A program made the translations under genes and the position numbers. Of a DNA stretch of 22,756 bases, positions 1 to 6,888 are shown one piece after another (positions within the stretch are counted from its first letter, which is position 1; each line of letters opens with the position of its first letter). Source of the DNA: JBBQSV01 sp038213615. Lineage in GTDB: Bacteria; Patescibacteriota; Saccharimonadia; Saccharimonadales; OMJO01. The stretch lies in the NCBI GenBank assembly GCA_038213615.1, contig JBBQSV010000013.1:1-22756 (forward strand), given 5' to 3'. Below the pieces are notes generated by a model. That model saw nothing but the letters and a program-made list of their open reading frames with translations. It ran no database searches and was not told the DNA's origin.

Positions 1-1
1 T

Positions 2-421
2 TTAGAGGCTGTGCTGGCATTAAATCCAGATCTAGTTATTTTGCATGCCGAGGCCGACGGCAACTTTGCCGAACTAGCCTCCAAGATTAAATCATCCGGG
101 GCGCGGGTAGGCTTAGCTATTTTGCCTGATACTTCTGTAGAATCTATTGGGCCAGCTTTAGGCATAGTCAGCCATGTGTTGGTGTTCTCTGGGCGCTTGG
201 GCCACTTTGGTGGTCAAGCAGACTTAAAATTATTGGCCAAGGTAGCGGAGTTAAAACGTCAAAAGCCAAACCTAGAAGTCGGTTGGGACGGCGGGGTTAA
301 TGATCAGAATATTGCTGATTTGGTGGCCGGTGACGTAGATGTTTTAAATGTTGGTGGGTACATCCAGCGGGCCGAAAATCCGGCTCGGGCCTATGCTAAA
401 CTTAAAGCGTTAGTAGATTAG
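2..421 (+). CDS. rpe: Ribulose-phosphate 3-epimerase, 5'-truncated by the window edge
   Basis: The reading frame is open from base 2, so the N-terminus lies outside the window; the GTG at 11 is not the true start. The enzyme interconverts ribulose 5-phosphate and xylulose 5-phosphate in the cytoplasmic pentose phosphate pathway. The visible part shows the second half of a TIM barrel: a HAEA segment (compare the family's H-x-E), a VFSGRLGHFGGQ stretch that resembles the family's NPGFGGQ phosphate/loop region in altered form, and WDGGVNDQNI, which matches the family VDGGVN motif. The end, with LNVGGYIQ, fits the C-terminal phosphate-binding region. The N half of transketolase starts 10 nt after the stop, and transketolase uses this enzyme's product. 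The divergent active-site loop leaves room for another sugar-phosphate epimerase of the same fold. Confidence 0.75.
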   Translation, partial: LEAVLALNPDLVILHAEADGNFAELASKIKSSGARVGLAILPDTSVESIGPALGIVSHVLVFSGRLGHFGGQADLKLLAKVAELKRQKPNLEVGWDGGVNDQNIADLVAGDVDVLNVGGYIQRAENPARAYAKLKALVD

Positions 422-431
422 ATTAACTCCT

Positions 432-1286
432 ATGGCGAAACTTAGTTTGGAAGACCTAGAACTCAAGGCTACCTTGATACGTGAAGACATTATCAAGATG
501 CTATTAAGTGCGGGTAGTGGCCATAGCGCTGGGCCGCTGGGTTTGGCCGACATATTTGCGGCACTTTATTTTGATGTGCTAAAACACGATCCCAAAAAAC
601 CAGATTGGGATGAGCGCGACATATTATTACTGAGTAACGGTCACTGTGCCCCTGTACTGTATGCCACCATGGCCCACGCTGGTTATTTTGATCGAAAAGA
701 ACTAACTACCTTGCGTAAGTTTGGATCACGTTTGCAGGGCCACCCGGAAAGGCATCGATTGCCAGGGTTAGAAGCCACCAGCGGCCCCTTGGGTAGTGGG
801 CTTAGCCAGGCTTGTGGCATGGCGCTAGCCATGCGTCTAGATAAAATCATGCACCGCTGGGTTTATGTGATTATGGGTGACGGCGAACTAGACGAAGGCA
901 ATGTGTGGGAAGGTGCCATGTTAGCCAGTAAATACAAACTCAGTAACATTATTGGTATCATCGATCGTAACAATATTCAGATCGATGGGCCCACCGAGAT
1001 TGTCATGCCCTTAGAAGACCTGAGGGCTAAGTGGGAAGGTTTTGGCTGGCACGTTATAGAAGTGGACGGCAACAACGTAGAAGCTGTCATAGACGCCTGT
1101 GCTATGGCCAAGGCCGTAGTGTCGCAGCCAGTAGTCATTATTGCCCACACTGTTCCTGGCAAGGGCGTGGACTTCATGGAATATGATTTTCACTGGCACG
1201 GCGTGCCACCCAATGCCGAAGAAGCCAAGAAAGCCTTGCACGAGCTGCGAACCCTGCAAGGCAAAATTGAAAGTGAGCACCAATAA
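432..1286 (+). CDS. tktA: Transketolase, N-terminal (ThDP-binding) subunit
   Basis: This 284-residue protein is the N-terminal half of transketolase, which moves two-carbon ketol units between sugar phosphates using thiamine diphosphate. The ThDP/Mg motif is clear: it starts with GDG at residues 149-151 and ends with the NN pair at 180-181. Histidines at 31 (SGHSAG), 71 (NGHCAP) and 104 (GHPE) sit where the family has conserved active-site histidines. In full-length enzymes this half is fused to the pyrimidine-binding half. Here that half is the next gene, joined by a one-base stop/start overlap (TAATG), so the two should be translationally coupled and assemble as a heteromer. Two-piece transketolases are common in archaea and many bacteria, so the split itself is not damage. 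I see no strong ribosome-binding site ahead of the ATG. Confidence 0.93.
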   Translation: MAKLSLEDLELKATLIREDIIKMLLSAGSGHSAGPLGLADIFAALYFDVLKHDPKKPDWDERDILLLSNGHCAPVLYATMAHAGYFDRKELTTLRKFGSRLQGHPERHRLPGLEATSGPLGSGLSQACGMALAMRLDKIMHRWVYVIMGDGELDEGNVWEGAMLASKYKLSNIIGIIDRNNIQIDGPTEIVMPLEDLRAKWEGFGWHVIEVDGNNVEAVIDACAMAKAVVSQPVVIIAHTVPGKGVDFMEYDFHWHGVPPNAEEAKKALHELRTLQGKIESEHQ

Positions 1287-2269
1287 TGGCTGACTTGTTC
1301 TTGGTTAAAGACATTCACTCCGCCAAGTTAGTAGTGGAACCAATGAAAAAGGGTTATGGGCGTGGCCTGGTAGAGGCCGGTAAGCGTTTTGATAATGTAG
1401 TGGCAGCCTCATCTGATGTTACTGGCTCTACTGGCACCGATGCGTTTGCCCAGACCTTTCCAGAGCGTTTTTTCGAGGTCGGCATCGCCGAACAGAACCT
1501 GGCCGCCGTTGGTTCGGGGTTGGCGGCTATGGGCAAGATACCGTTCATTGCGGCTTACGGAGCCTTTAACCCAGGACGCAACTGGGAACAGATCAAAACT
1601 ACCATTGCTATCAATAATCGCCCCGTCAAAATTGTGGCTACTCACGTTGGCGTGTCAGATGCCCCCGATGGTGCCACCCACCAGATGCTAGAAGACATTG
1701 CCCTGATGCGGGTCATGCCCAACATGACAGTCATCGCTCCGGTAGACAGCAATGAGGCAGCTAAGGCTACCATTGCTTTGGCGCAGACTAAATCTCCTGG
1801 CTACATTCGCATAGCCCGTGACGATACGCCAATAATCACAAGTGATAAAACTCCGTTTGAAATCGGTCAGGCATACGTATACGACTCTGGCAGCGACCTG
1901 ACAATTATCAGTACTGGCCGGATGACTTACCATGCACTGCTGGCTGCCGAAAAGTTGTATAAACAGGGCATCGATGCCGAAGTGATTCATGTGCCGACCA
2001 TCAAGCCGCTAGATCAAGCCACTATTCTAAAGAGTGTCCGAAAAACTGGCGCCGTAGTAACTGCCGAAGAAGCCCAGGCTGCCGGTGGGCTAGGCGGAGC
2101 AGTAGCCGAACTGCTGGCCGGTGAGCATCCCGTGCCTATCAAACGTGTGGGTGTGGCCGACAGGTTTGGCGAATCTGGCCAGCCCGAGCAATTGTTTAAA
2201 GCACTAGGCCTGACTGCCGATCACCTAGTGCTGGCGGCGCATAGCGTGCATGATCTTAAAAAATCCTAG
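1286..2269 (+). CDS. tktB: Transketolase, C-terminal (pyrimidine-binding) subunit
   Basis: This 327-residue protein carries the pyrimidine-binding and C-terminal domains missing from the upstream gene. The segment EVGIAEQNLAAVGSGLA (around residues 64-80) contains the glutamate (E69) that activates the ThDP aminopyrimidine ring in this family. It is followed by a GATHQ segment and PVDSNEA, as in transketolase and DXP-synthase C halves. The C-terminal domain (roughly residues 190-327) has the usual transketolase C fold pattern ending in a VGVADRFGESG segment. The start overlaps the stop of the N subunit by one base. DXP synthase or a 2-oxoacid dehydrogenase E1 beta subunit would look similar, but the partner N half with GDGELDEG and the neighbouring rpe favour transketolase. 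The stop codon overlaps the stop of the convergent gene on the other strand by four bases. Confidence 0.92.
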   Translation: MADLFLVKDIHSAKLVVEPMKKGYGRGLVEAGKRFDNVVAASSDVTGSTGTDAFAQTFPERFFEVGIAEQNLAAVGSGLAAMGKIPFIAAYGAFNPGRNWEQIKTTIAINNRPVKIVATHVGVSDAPDGATHQMLEDIALMRVMPNMTVIAPVDSNEAAKATIALAQTKSPGYIRIARDDTPIITSDKTPFEIGQAYVYDSGSDLTIISTGRMTYHALLAAEKLYKQGIDAEVIHVPTIKPLDQATILKSVRKTGAVVTAEEAQAAGGLGGAVAELLAGEHPVPIKRVGVADRFGESGQPEQLFKALGLTADHLVLAAHSVHDLKKS

Positions 2270-2886
2270 TGGCTAAATACGCGCTTCTTTAGCAGTACAA
2301 ATCTGATCAGTAGTGTCAGTACATGCAAAGCCGCAATCTCTACCAAGAACCCCTCTAGACCGTATTTAAAGGCACCGGCCTTGGGCCACAGTTGTGTGGC
2401 CTGATAGTAAAGACCACCGGCGTAAGGAGCCAATGGCTTGACCATGCCGTTTATATAAAATATCAAGAATATGATGGTAGCTACCCGCATGGCGGTCCGT
2501 GACACAAACGTTTTTAAGGGCACTGTGGTGTCCACACCCTTGGGGTGGATGTATTTTTCTAAGGCCAAGTCGTTGCTCAGTTCGCTAGAAAAATTGATGA
2601 CCGTCCAAATAACAACGTAGGCCAACAAACCCACCAGGGCCCAAAATATTGCCACTACCGCAGATCGGCCCACCCCGTCACCCAAAAAACGGGTTACCAA
2701 GTTGCTGATAGAATCCAATATGGATGTGCCTAGGTTTAAATTGCCGGGGGTATACAAAAAGTTACGGATTGCAGCGGCATTACTAGCCACCAGGGTGATA
2801 GCTGATAAAACGGTATAGAATATTAACTCTGTACCAGAAGGCAAAAGCCAGATTATCGCTTGTTTTAATTTGTCTTGGTTAGCCAT
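2266..2886 (-). CDS. Polytopic membrane protein of unknown function
   Basis: I do not recognise this 206-residue protein. It has about four hydrophobic stretches: near residues 17-40 (FYTVLSAITLVA), 75-98 (AVVAIFWALVGLLAYVVIW), 130-150 (ATIIFLIFYINGMV) and 180-200 (VEIAALHVLTLLIRFVLL). The end is basic (LLKKRVF), which suggests an inner-membrane protein. No catalytic motif is visible. The ATG at 2886 is preceded by no clear Shine-Dalgarno site. Ahead of it lies a 173-nt stretch carrying a long rod-like inverted structure and, upstream of that, a good - strand promoter, so this gene may have a long structured leader. It is convergent with the transketolase C gene and shares a CTAG with it, where both stop codons lie. 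It is a real gene by length, hydropathy pattern and absence of a competing frame. Confidence 0.8.
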   Translation of the reverse strand: MANQDKLKQAIIWLLPSGTELIFYTVLSAITLVASNAAAIRNFLYTPGNLNLGTSILDSISNLVTRFLGDGVGRSAVVAIFWALVGLLAYVVIWTVINFSSELSNDLALEKYIHPKGVDTTVPLKTFVSRTAMRVATIIFLIFYINGMVKPLAPYAGGLYYQATQLWPKAGAFKYGLEGFLVEIAALHVLTLLIRFVLLKKRVFSH

Positions 2887-2896
2887 GAATCTGTCT

Positions 2897-3039
2897 CAAC
2901 TTTCCCCGCCGCTAAGTGAGGCTGTGATTGGCGAGTGACCTGGGGCTGTTGTCGTGAGGAAACGTATCTTTAGATACGTTGACGATTGAAACGGCTGCAG
3001 GTTGCCGATAATCACGGTCGAAGCGGGTAGGGTAAGTTG
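2897..3039 (-). ncRNA. Long interrupted hairpin: structured leader or independent small RNA
   Basis: The whole stretch folds back on itself in a series of nested matches, seen directly: 2897-2902 with 3034-3039 (CAACTT/AAGTTG); 2904-2906 with 3030-3032; 2909-2913 with 3022-3026; 2924-2929 with 3010-3015 (GTGATT/AATCAC); 2930-2932 with 3004-3006; 2938-2941 with 2999-3002; 2945-2950 with 2990-2995; 2951-2955 with 2982-2986; and a perfect 8-bp stem 2961-2968/2973-2980 capped by a 4-nt loop (2969-2972). The result is a single rod with internal bulges. The - strand is favoured because a promoter lies just upstream on that strand. It could be the leader of the membrane-protein gene or a free-standing RNA; a 6S-like RNA is one shape-based guess. 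I could not match it to RNase P, SRP RNA or tmRNA. Confidence 0.45.
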
Positions 3040-3065
3040 GGATAGGTTCATAAGCGTTTGGTCTA

Positions 3066-3095
3066 ATTATATGCTATGATTCTAACCATAAGCAA
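3066..3095 (-). promoter_or_regulatory. Sigma-70-type promoter for the structured element and membrane protein
   Basis: On the - strand the -35 hexamer TTGCTT (3095-3090) is followed by an 18-nt spacer and a perfect TATAAT (3071-3066). Transcription would start near 3059, about 20 nt before the structured element begins. Confidence 0.55.
3072..3080 (+). promoter_or_regulatory. Extended -10 promoter for the aldolase operon
   Basis: TGCTATGAT is an extended -10 (TG, one base, TATGAT at 3075-3080) with no convincing -35. Transcription would start near 3087, giving a leader of about 28 nt before the aldolase ATG. It overlaps the opposite-strand promoter, so the two should compete for RNA polymerase. 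An alternative weaker -10 (TATATC, 3103-3108) lies 6 nt before the ATG and would give a leaderless message. Confidence 0.4.
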
Positions 3096-3114
3096 CGTTA
3101 TTTATATCTATTAA

Positions 3115-4026
3115 ATGGGCCTCACGATCAAACAAATCCGACAAAATTGTGAAAAGGCACGGGCGGCAATGGCTCGGGCCCGGGCGGAGCATTTTGCCCT
3201 GGGCGCGTTTAACTTAGACAATCAGGAAACGCTCAAGGCTGTTATGAAGGCCGCGGCGGCCAAAAAAGCGCCAGTTTTGGTAGAGGTCAGCCACGGCGAA
3301 GTTGTGGCTTTGGGGCTAGATAACATCCGTGATATGGTGGATAACTACAAATCTGAGTATGGTACCGAGGTCTACATAAATCTTGATCACAGCCCCAGCG
3401 TAGAGGCCGCCCTAGACGCCATAGAAACTGGTTACGAGTTTATACATATTGACATATCCAAAGAGAAGCACGATGCTACTCTGGAAGAAATCATCGCAGA
3501 GACAAAAAAAGTTGTACAGTACGCTCGGCTAACTGGCGCTATGGTAGAGAGCGAGCCCCACTATTTTGGCGGGGACTCCAATGTTTTTACTGAGGCATTC
3601 GATTATGATGAAATTAAAAAGACCTTTAGCACACCAGATGGTGCCAAATCTTTTGTTGAAGCTACCGGGATAGACACCTACGCCGCCGCCATTGGCAATC
3701 TGCACGGCCAGTATCCAGTACCAAAAATGCTAGACCTAGAATTGCTCAAACAAGTTCGGGCTGCTATAGATTGTAATATTAGCTTGCATGGTGGCAGTGG
3801 TACGCCCGGACATTACTTTGTTGATGCCGTTCAGATTGGGGTTAGTAAGATCAATATTAACACCGATATGAGGGTGGCATATCGTAAGACTCTAGAAAAA
3901 GTTTTGGCCGATAACCCCAGTGAGTTTGCAGTGGTTAAGCTGATGGATAAAGTGGTAGAAGCGGTACAAGCGGTGGTGGAAGAAAAAATAGATATGTTTA
4001 ATTCGGCCGGAAAAGCTATAGTTTAG
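3115..4026 (+). CDS. fba: Class II fructose-bisphosphate aldolase family protein
   Basis: This 303-residue zinc-dependent aldolase family member would cleave or form fructose 1,6-bisphosphate from DHAP and glyceraldehyde 3-phosphate. Visible landmarks: D91-H92 in INLDHS (family H-x-D-H, with the catalytic Asp and a Zn-ligand His; the first His is Asn here); an E145/E147 region followed by FGGD, a variant of the family E-x-G-x-x-GG; H197 in GNLHGQYP; H225 in LHGGSG; and the phosphate-binding NINTDMR at 247-253. Length fits the family. The first gene of a five-gene run, it sits 2 nt ahead of a PfkB kinase. Tagatose- or other ketose-bisphosphate aldolase activity is possible, since substrate cannot be read from these motifs. 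No Shine-Dalgarno is seen before the ATG. Confidence 0.87.
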   Translation: MGLTIKQIRQNCEKARAAMARARAEHFALGAFNLDNQETLKAVMKAAAAKKAPVLVEVSHGEVVALGLDNIRDMVDNYKSEYGTEVYINLDHSPSVEAALDAIETGYEFIHIDISKEKHDATLEEIIAETKKVVQYARLTGAMVESEPHYFGGDSNVFTEAFDYDEIKKTFSTPDGAKSFVEATGIDTYAAAIGNLHGQYPVPKMLDLELLKQVRAAIDCNISLHGGSGTPGHYFVDAVQIGVSKININTDMRVAYRKTLEKVLADNPSEFAVVKLMDKVVEAVQAVVEEKIDMFNSAGKAIV

Positions 4027-4028
4027 GT

Positions 4029-5045
4029 ATGAATGGTGGGCCAGACAGTCAAATAGACGTGCTCAGCGTGGGCGATGTAGTCACCGACGCGTTTATAAAG
4101 TTGTTGGATAATGAAGAAAAAGTTATCCATGAAAAAAATGGTGATCAGTTTCTGGCCATTCCGTTTGGTACAAAGATTCCATTTGATCATGCTCAGGTAA
4201 TTGCTGGGGTTGGTAACGCCGCCAATGCGGCTGTGGCCTTTGCCCGGCTGGGCCTAAAAAGTGGCATGGTGGCTAACGTCGGTGGCGATCAGTATGGTCG
4301 GGATATGATTATGGCACTAGATAAAGGCAAGGTTGATACGCGGTTTGTGCATATTAATCCGGGCAAGATCAGCAATTATCATTACGTGCTTTGGTACAAA
4401 GAAGAGCGCACCATCCTGATCAAGCACGAAGAGTACAAATATCATTGGCCCCACCCACGACCCCACGAAGTACCGAGGTGGATCTATTTTAGTTCTATTA
4501 GCAAAAACGCCATGGAGTTTCATGATCATCTGGCCGATTGGCTAGATCGCAACCCAAATGTCAAACTAGCTTTCCAACCTGGTACGTTCCAGATGGAGGC
4601 CGGAGTGCACCGACTGAAGCGTATTTACGAACACGCCGAGGTATTGCTACTAAACCGCGAGGAAGCTGCCAATGTTACTGGTGGCGATCATGGCAACGTT
4701 CATGAATTACTACAAAAGATGCATAATTTAGGCGCTAAGATTGCCGTACTGACTGATGGGCCAAAGGGCGCCTACGCCAGCGACGGTGTAAATTGCTTCA
4801 AGATGCCTTCTTACCCAGACCCCGCTCCTCCATTTGAACGCACCGGTGCTGGTGATGCCTTTTCATCTACCTTTGTGGCTGCTCTAATGCATGGCAGTAA
4901 CATAGAGGGTGCACTGCAGTGGGCACCAATAAATTCCATGAGTGTGGTTCAGAAAGTTGGGGCCCAAGGGGGGCTGCTAGCCCAGTCTGAGTTACTAGAG
5001 TTTCTAAAAAAGGCGCCCGCTCACTATAAGCCAGAACGGTTTTAG
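4029..5045 (+). CDS. PfkB-family sugar kinase, candidate phosphofructokinase
   Basis: This 338-residue ribokinase/PfkB-fold kinase phosphorylates a sugar or sugar phosphate with ATP. The N-terminal PfkB signature appears as AGVGNAANAAVAFARLG (residues 59-75), and the C-terminal signature as ERTGAGDAFSS (270-280), with the anion-hole GAGD and catalytic base D276. LLLNREEA near 206-213 is the usual NxxE region. A PfkB kinase directly downstream of a class II aldolase, near transketolase and epimerase genes, suggests a substrate such as fructose 6-phosphate or fructose 1-phosphate, but ribose or a nucleoside cannot be excluded from sequence. The insertion around residues 105-150, rich in His, Tyr and Trp, is unusual and lies where the lid or substrate-recognition region is expected. 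It starts 2 nt after the aldolase stop, so translational coupling is likely. Confidence 0.83.
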   Translation: MNGGPDSQIDVLSVGDVVTDAFIKLLDNEEKVIHEKNGDQFLAIPFGTKIPFDHAQVIAGVGNAANAAVAFARLGLKSGMVANVGGDQYGRDMIMALDKGKVDTRFVHINPGKISNYHYVLWYKEERTILIKHEEYKYHWPHPRPHEVPRWIYFSSISKNAMEFHDHLADWLDRNPNVKLAFQPGTFQMEAGVHRLKRIYEHAEVLLLNREEAANVTGGDHGNVHELLQKMHNLGAKIAVLTDGPKGAYASDGVNCFKMPSYPDPAPPFERTGAGDAFSSTFVAALMHGSNIEGALQWAPINSMSVVQKVGAQGGLLAQSELLEFLKKAPAHYKPERF

Positions 5046-5047
5046 GC

Positions 5048-6280
5048 ATGACAAAAGTTATTGCTAATTTATTGGGTGAAGGCGACGCCGAATTTTCTAG
5101 ATTGATCAATAGGCTAGAGAGCCTGACTGGCTTACCAGGTGAGGATCTAAAACTGACCAGTGATATCGCTGCCAAAGTCCGCTTGGTACGACGACAGTTA
5201 GATTTAGGTGACACCACTAAATCAAAAGAGGTTTACCAGGCTTTGCAACATACGCTGGCCCTACACGATAGTTTTTTGGCCAAAAAACTGCACATAGCCA
5301 AGGCTAGCGAAGCGCCTGAACAGATCAAACGGCTAGTCGCTCGGCTAAAGATCAACAAGAAAGTGTGGGTTTTGCGGGGTAGCGTGGCCAAACGGATGAT
5401 GCAAGAAAATCCACCAAAAAAGCTGATGAAGCAGTTAAAGCACCGTTCGGCCGAATCAATGCTAAAGCACGAAGATATTGGTGAACTTTTTGCCGGCATG
5501 CACTATTTGGAGTCAGAGGCTTGGCTACAGACTTTTGCCAAAGGGTTCAAAAAGCTTGGCCCTAGTGACTTCGAAAGCCGTGAGCTAAAAGTCGTTGTTT
5601 TGAGTGGCAAACCGTGGTCAGGTTTAAGTAAGAGCCGAACATCCCCAAAGCGCCACAGTGTATTGGCGGTCAGTGAACTAGGTATCGTGGCTTTGTCGCC
5701 ACTGCCAGACAAACACTTGCCTGGCATCACCACTACCTTATTGGCCATAGTGCTGGGCTACATAAACGAGCTACGATCTAATAGTGCGGCTATTAAGCTC
5801 CACCAGATGAGTGCCGGTTTTGGCAAAAAATTAATTGACGTATTAAACGGCGATCCTATGGTGATGGCATCTATGGCCGGCCAAGAGCTGGGGTGGCCCA
5901 CACTTTACCGGCACTTTGGCCGGGTTGGCGTGGGCGCGCAGTCGATTTTTGATCCTCATCTGCATAGCGAAGATTTTGAACCAGTTAATGTCGAGGACGT
6001 GCTGTACCATCTAGAACCAGCCCTAAAGTTCTGGCACCAACTAGAATACGTCGGAGTAGAGGCCAAAGATGGACCGATTAGCTTTAACCTGTTAGATAAT
6101 TGCTTAAATTACTTAAATGACTTGCCGTATAAACAAAGAACCTACCGACACATGCAAGCGGCCCTGTATGATGAGCTGCTACTAAAGTATCTCTCTCAAC
6201 CAAAGTTGCGTAGTAATGTGGCCGATCAAGTTGAGCAGAGTTTGGTAAAATCAAGCGTAACGATAACGGTGGGCGACTAA
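5048..6280 (+). CDS. Conserved-looking 410-residue protein of unknown function
   Basis: I do not recognise a family. The protein looks soluble and mostly helical. The N-terminal third (about residues 1-150) is rich in Lys, Arg and Leu and could form helical bundles, including a basic stretch around residues 95-135 (KKVWVLRGSVAKRMM and following). The middle (about 175-240) has alternating hydrophobic strands (LKVVVLSG, VLAVSELGIVALSP) followed by a hydrophobic helix (TTTLLAIVLGYINEL), which may be a small alpha/beta core. The C-terminal third has FDPHLHSEDFEPVNVEDVLYHLEP, with several acidic and His residues, but I cannot assign a metal site. No signal peptide is seen. It sits 2 nt after the kinase and overlaps the next gene by one base, so it belongs to the same operon. 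Length and coupling argue for a real gene. Confidence 0.75.
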   Translation: MTKVIANLLGEGDAEFSRLINRLESLTGLPGEDLKLTSDIAAKVRLVRRQLDLGDTTKSKEVYQALQHTLALHDSFLAKKLHIAKASEAPEQIKRLVARLKINKKVWVLRGSVAKRMMQENPPKKLMKQLKHRSAESMLKHEDIGELFAGMHYLESEAWLQTFAKGFKKLGPSDFESRELKVVVLSGKPWSGLSKSRTSPKRHSVLAVSELGIVALSPLPDKHLPGITTTLLAIVLGYINELRSNSAAIKLHQMSAGFGKKLIDVLNGDPMVMASMAGQELGWPTLYRHFGRVGVGAQSIFDPHLHSEDFEPVNVEDVLYHLEPALKFWHQLEYVGVEAKDGPISFNLLDNCLNYLNDLPYKQRTYRHMQAALYDELLLKYLSQPKLRSNVADQVEQSLVKSSVTITVGD

Positions 6281-6888
6281 TGAACTACACCATTTGCGTT
6301 TCTGGTGCGGCCGCTGGCCGGACAGTCAAATGGGACCGCGAAATGGCCGAGCGGCTGGGGGTGGCCATCGCTAAATCGGGGCACGTGATAACCACCGGTG
6401 CCACTGTGGGCTTGCCATACTACGCCGCCAAATCGGCCAAAGATAATGGGGGTTTAAGCATTGGCTTCTCACCGGCGGCCAGTTTGCGCGAGCACGTACT
6501 GAAATACCGATTGCCAATTGGCATGTATGACTTTGTGAACTTCACTGGCGCACACTACGTGGGGCGTGATGTGCACTTGGTAACGTCCAGCGATGCACTG
6601 ATCTCTATTGGCGGTAGGTTTGGTACTTTGAACGAATTCACTATCGCCCTAGAGGCCCGCATGCCCATAGGTATTTTGGTAGGAAGTGGCGGCGCATCAG
6701 ACGTCATCCCAGAGCTACTGACCCAGCTAGAACCCATCAACACCGACATGATAATTATGGACGAGAACCCAGAACAATTGGTAAAGCTTATTGTAGAGAA
6801 ACTAGATAAAGAGTATAAAGATATTAATACAAAAGCTTTAAAAGCCCAGTGGTATCTGGACGATAAAATGGGAGGGCAGCATGGTTAA
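6280..6888 (+). CDS. LOG-family (SLOG, lysine-decarboxylase-like) protein
   Basis: This 202-residue protein has the Rossmann-like fold of the LOG/TIGR00725 group, which includes nucleoside-5'-monophosphate phosphoribohydrolases and nucleotide-binding proteins. Evidence: a beta-strand and glycine-rich start (ICVSGAAAG, residues 5-13), the ITTGATVGLPYYAAKSA segment (37-53; family TGGGxGxMxAA), and SIGGRFGTLNEF (109-120), which corresponds to the family PGGxGTxxE with E119 as the likely catalytic or binding acid. The proline before GG is replaced by isoleucine, and the first glycine cluster is reduced, so phosphoribohydrolase activity is uncertain. It could be a nucleotide sensor or salvage enzyme. 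It overlaps the upstream orphan by one base and the downstream pilin-like gene by eight. Confidence 0.8.
   Translation: MNYTICVSGAAAGRTVKWDREMAERLGVAIAKSGHVITTGATVGLPYYAAKSAKDNGGLSIGFSPAASLREHVLKYRLPIGMYDFVNFTGAHYVGRDVHLVTSSDALISIGGRFGTLNEFTIALEARMPIGILVGSGGASDVIPELLTQLEPINTDMIIMDENPEQLVKLIVEKLDKEYKDINTKALKAQWYLDDKMGGQHG

Noticed and set aside
1011..1283. Long open frame on the - strand inside the transketolase N gene
   Set aside because: It is a shadow of a gene whose protein is well recognised, and it has no start signals or family match.
432..2269. Transketolase split as a disrupted gene
   Set aside because: Both halves are intact and joined by a one-base stop/start overlap; two-piece transketolases are a normal form.
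2961..2980. The perfect 8-bp stem with TTTA loop as a rho-independent terminator
   Set aside because: No T-run follows on either strand, and it is only the tip of a much longer paired structure.
2890..3045. RNase P RNA, SRP RNA or tmRNA
   Set aside because: A GAGGAAA and a CCAGGTCA match short conserved words of RNase P and SRP RNA, but the bases that should follow are absent and the length is wrong.
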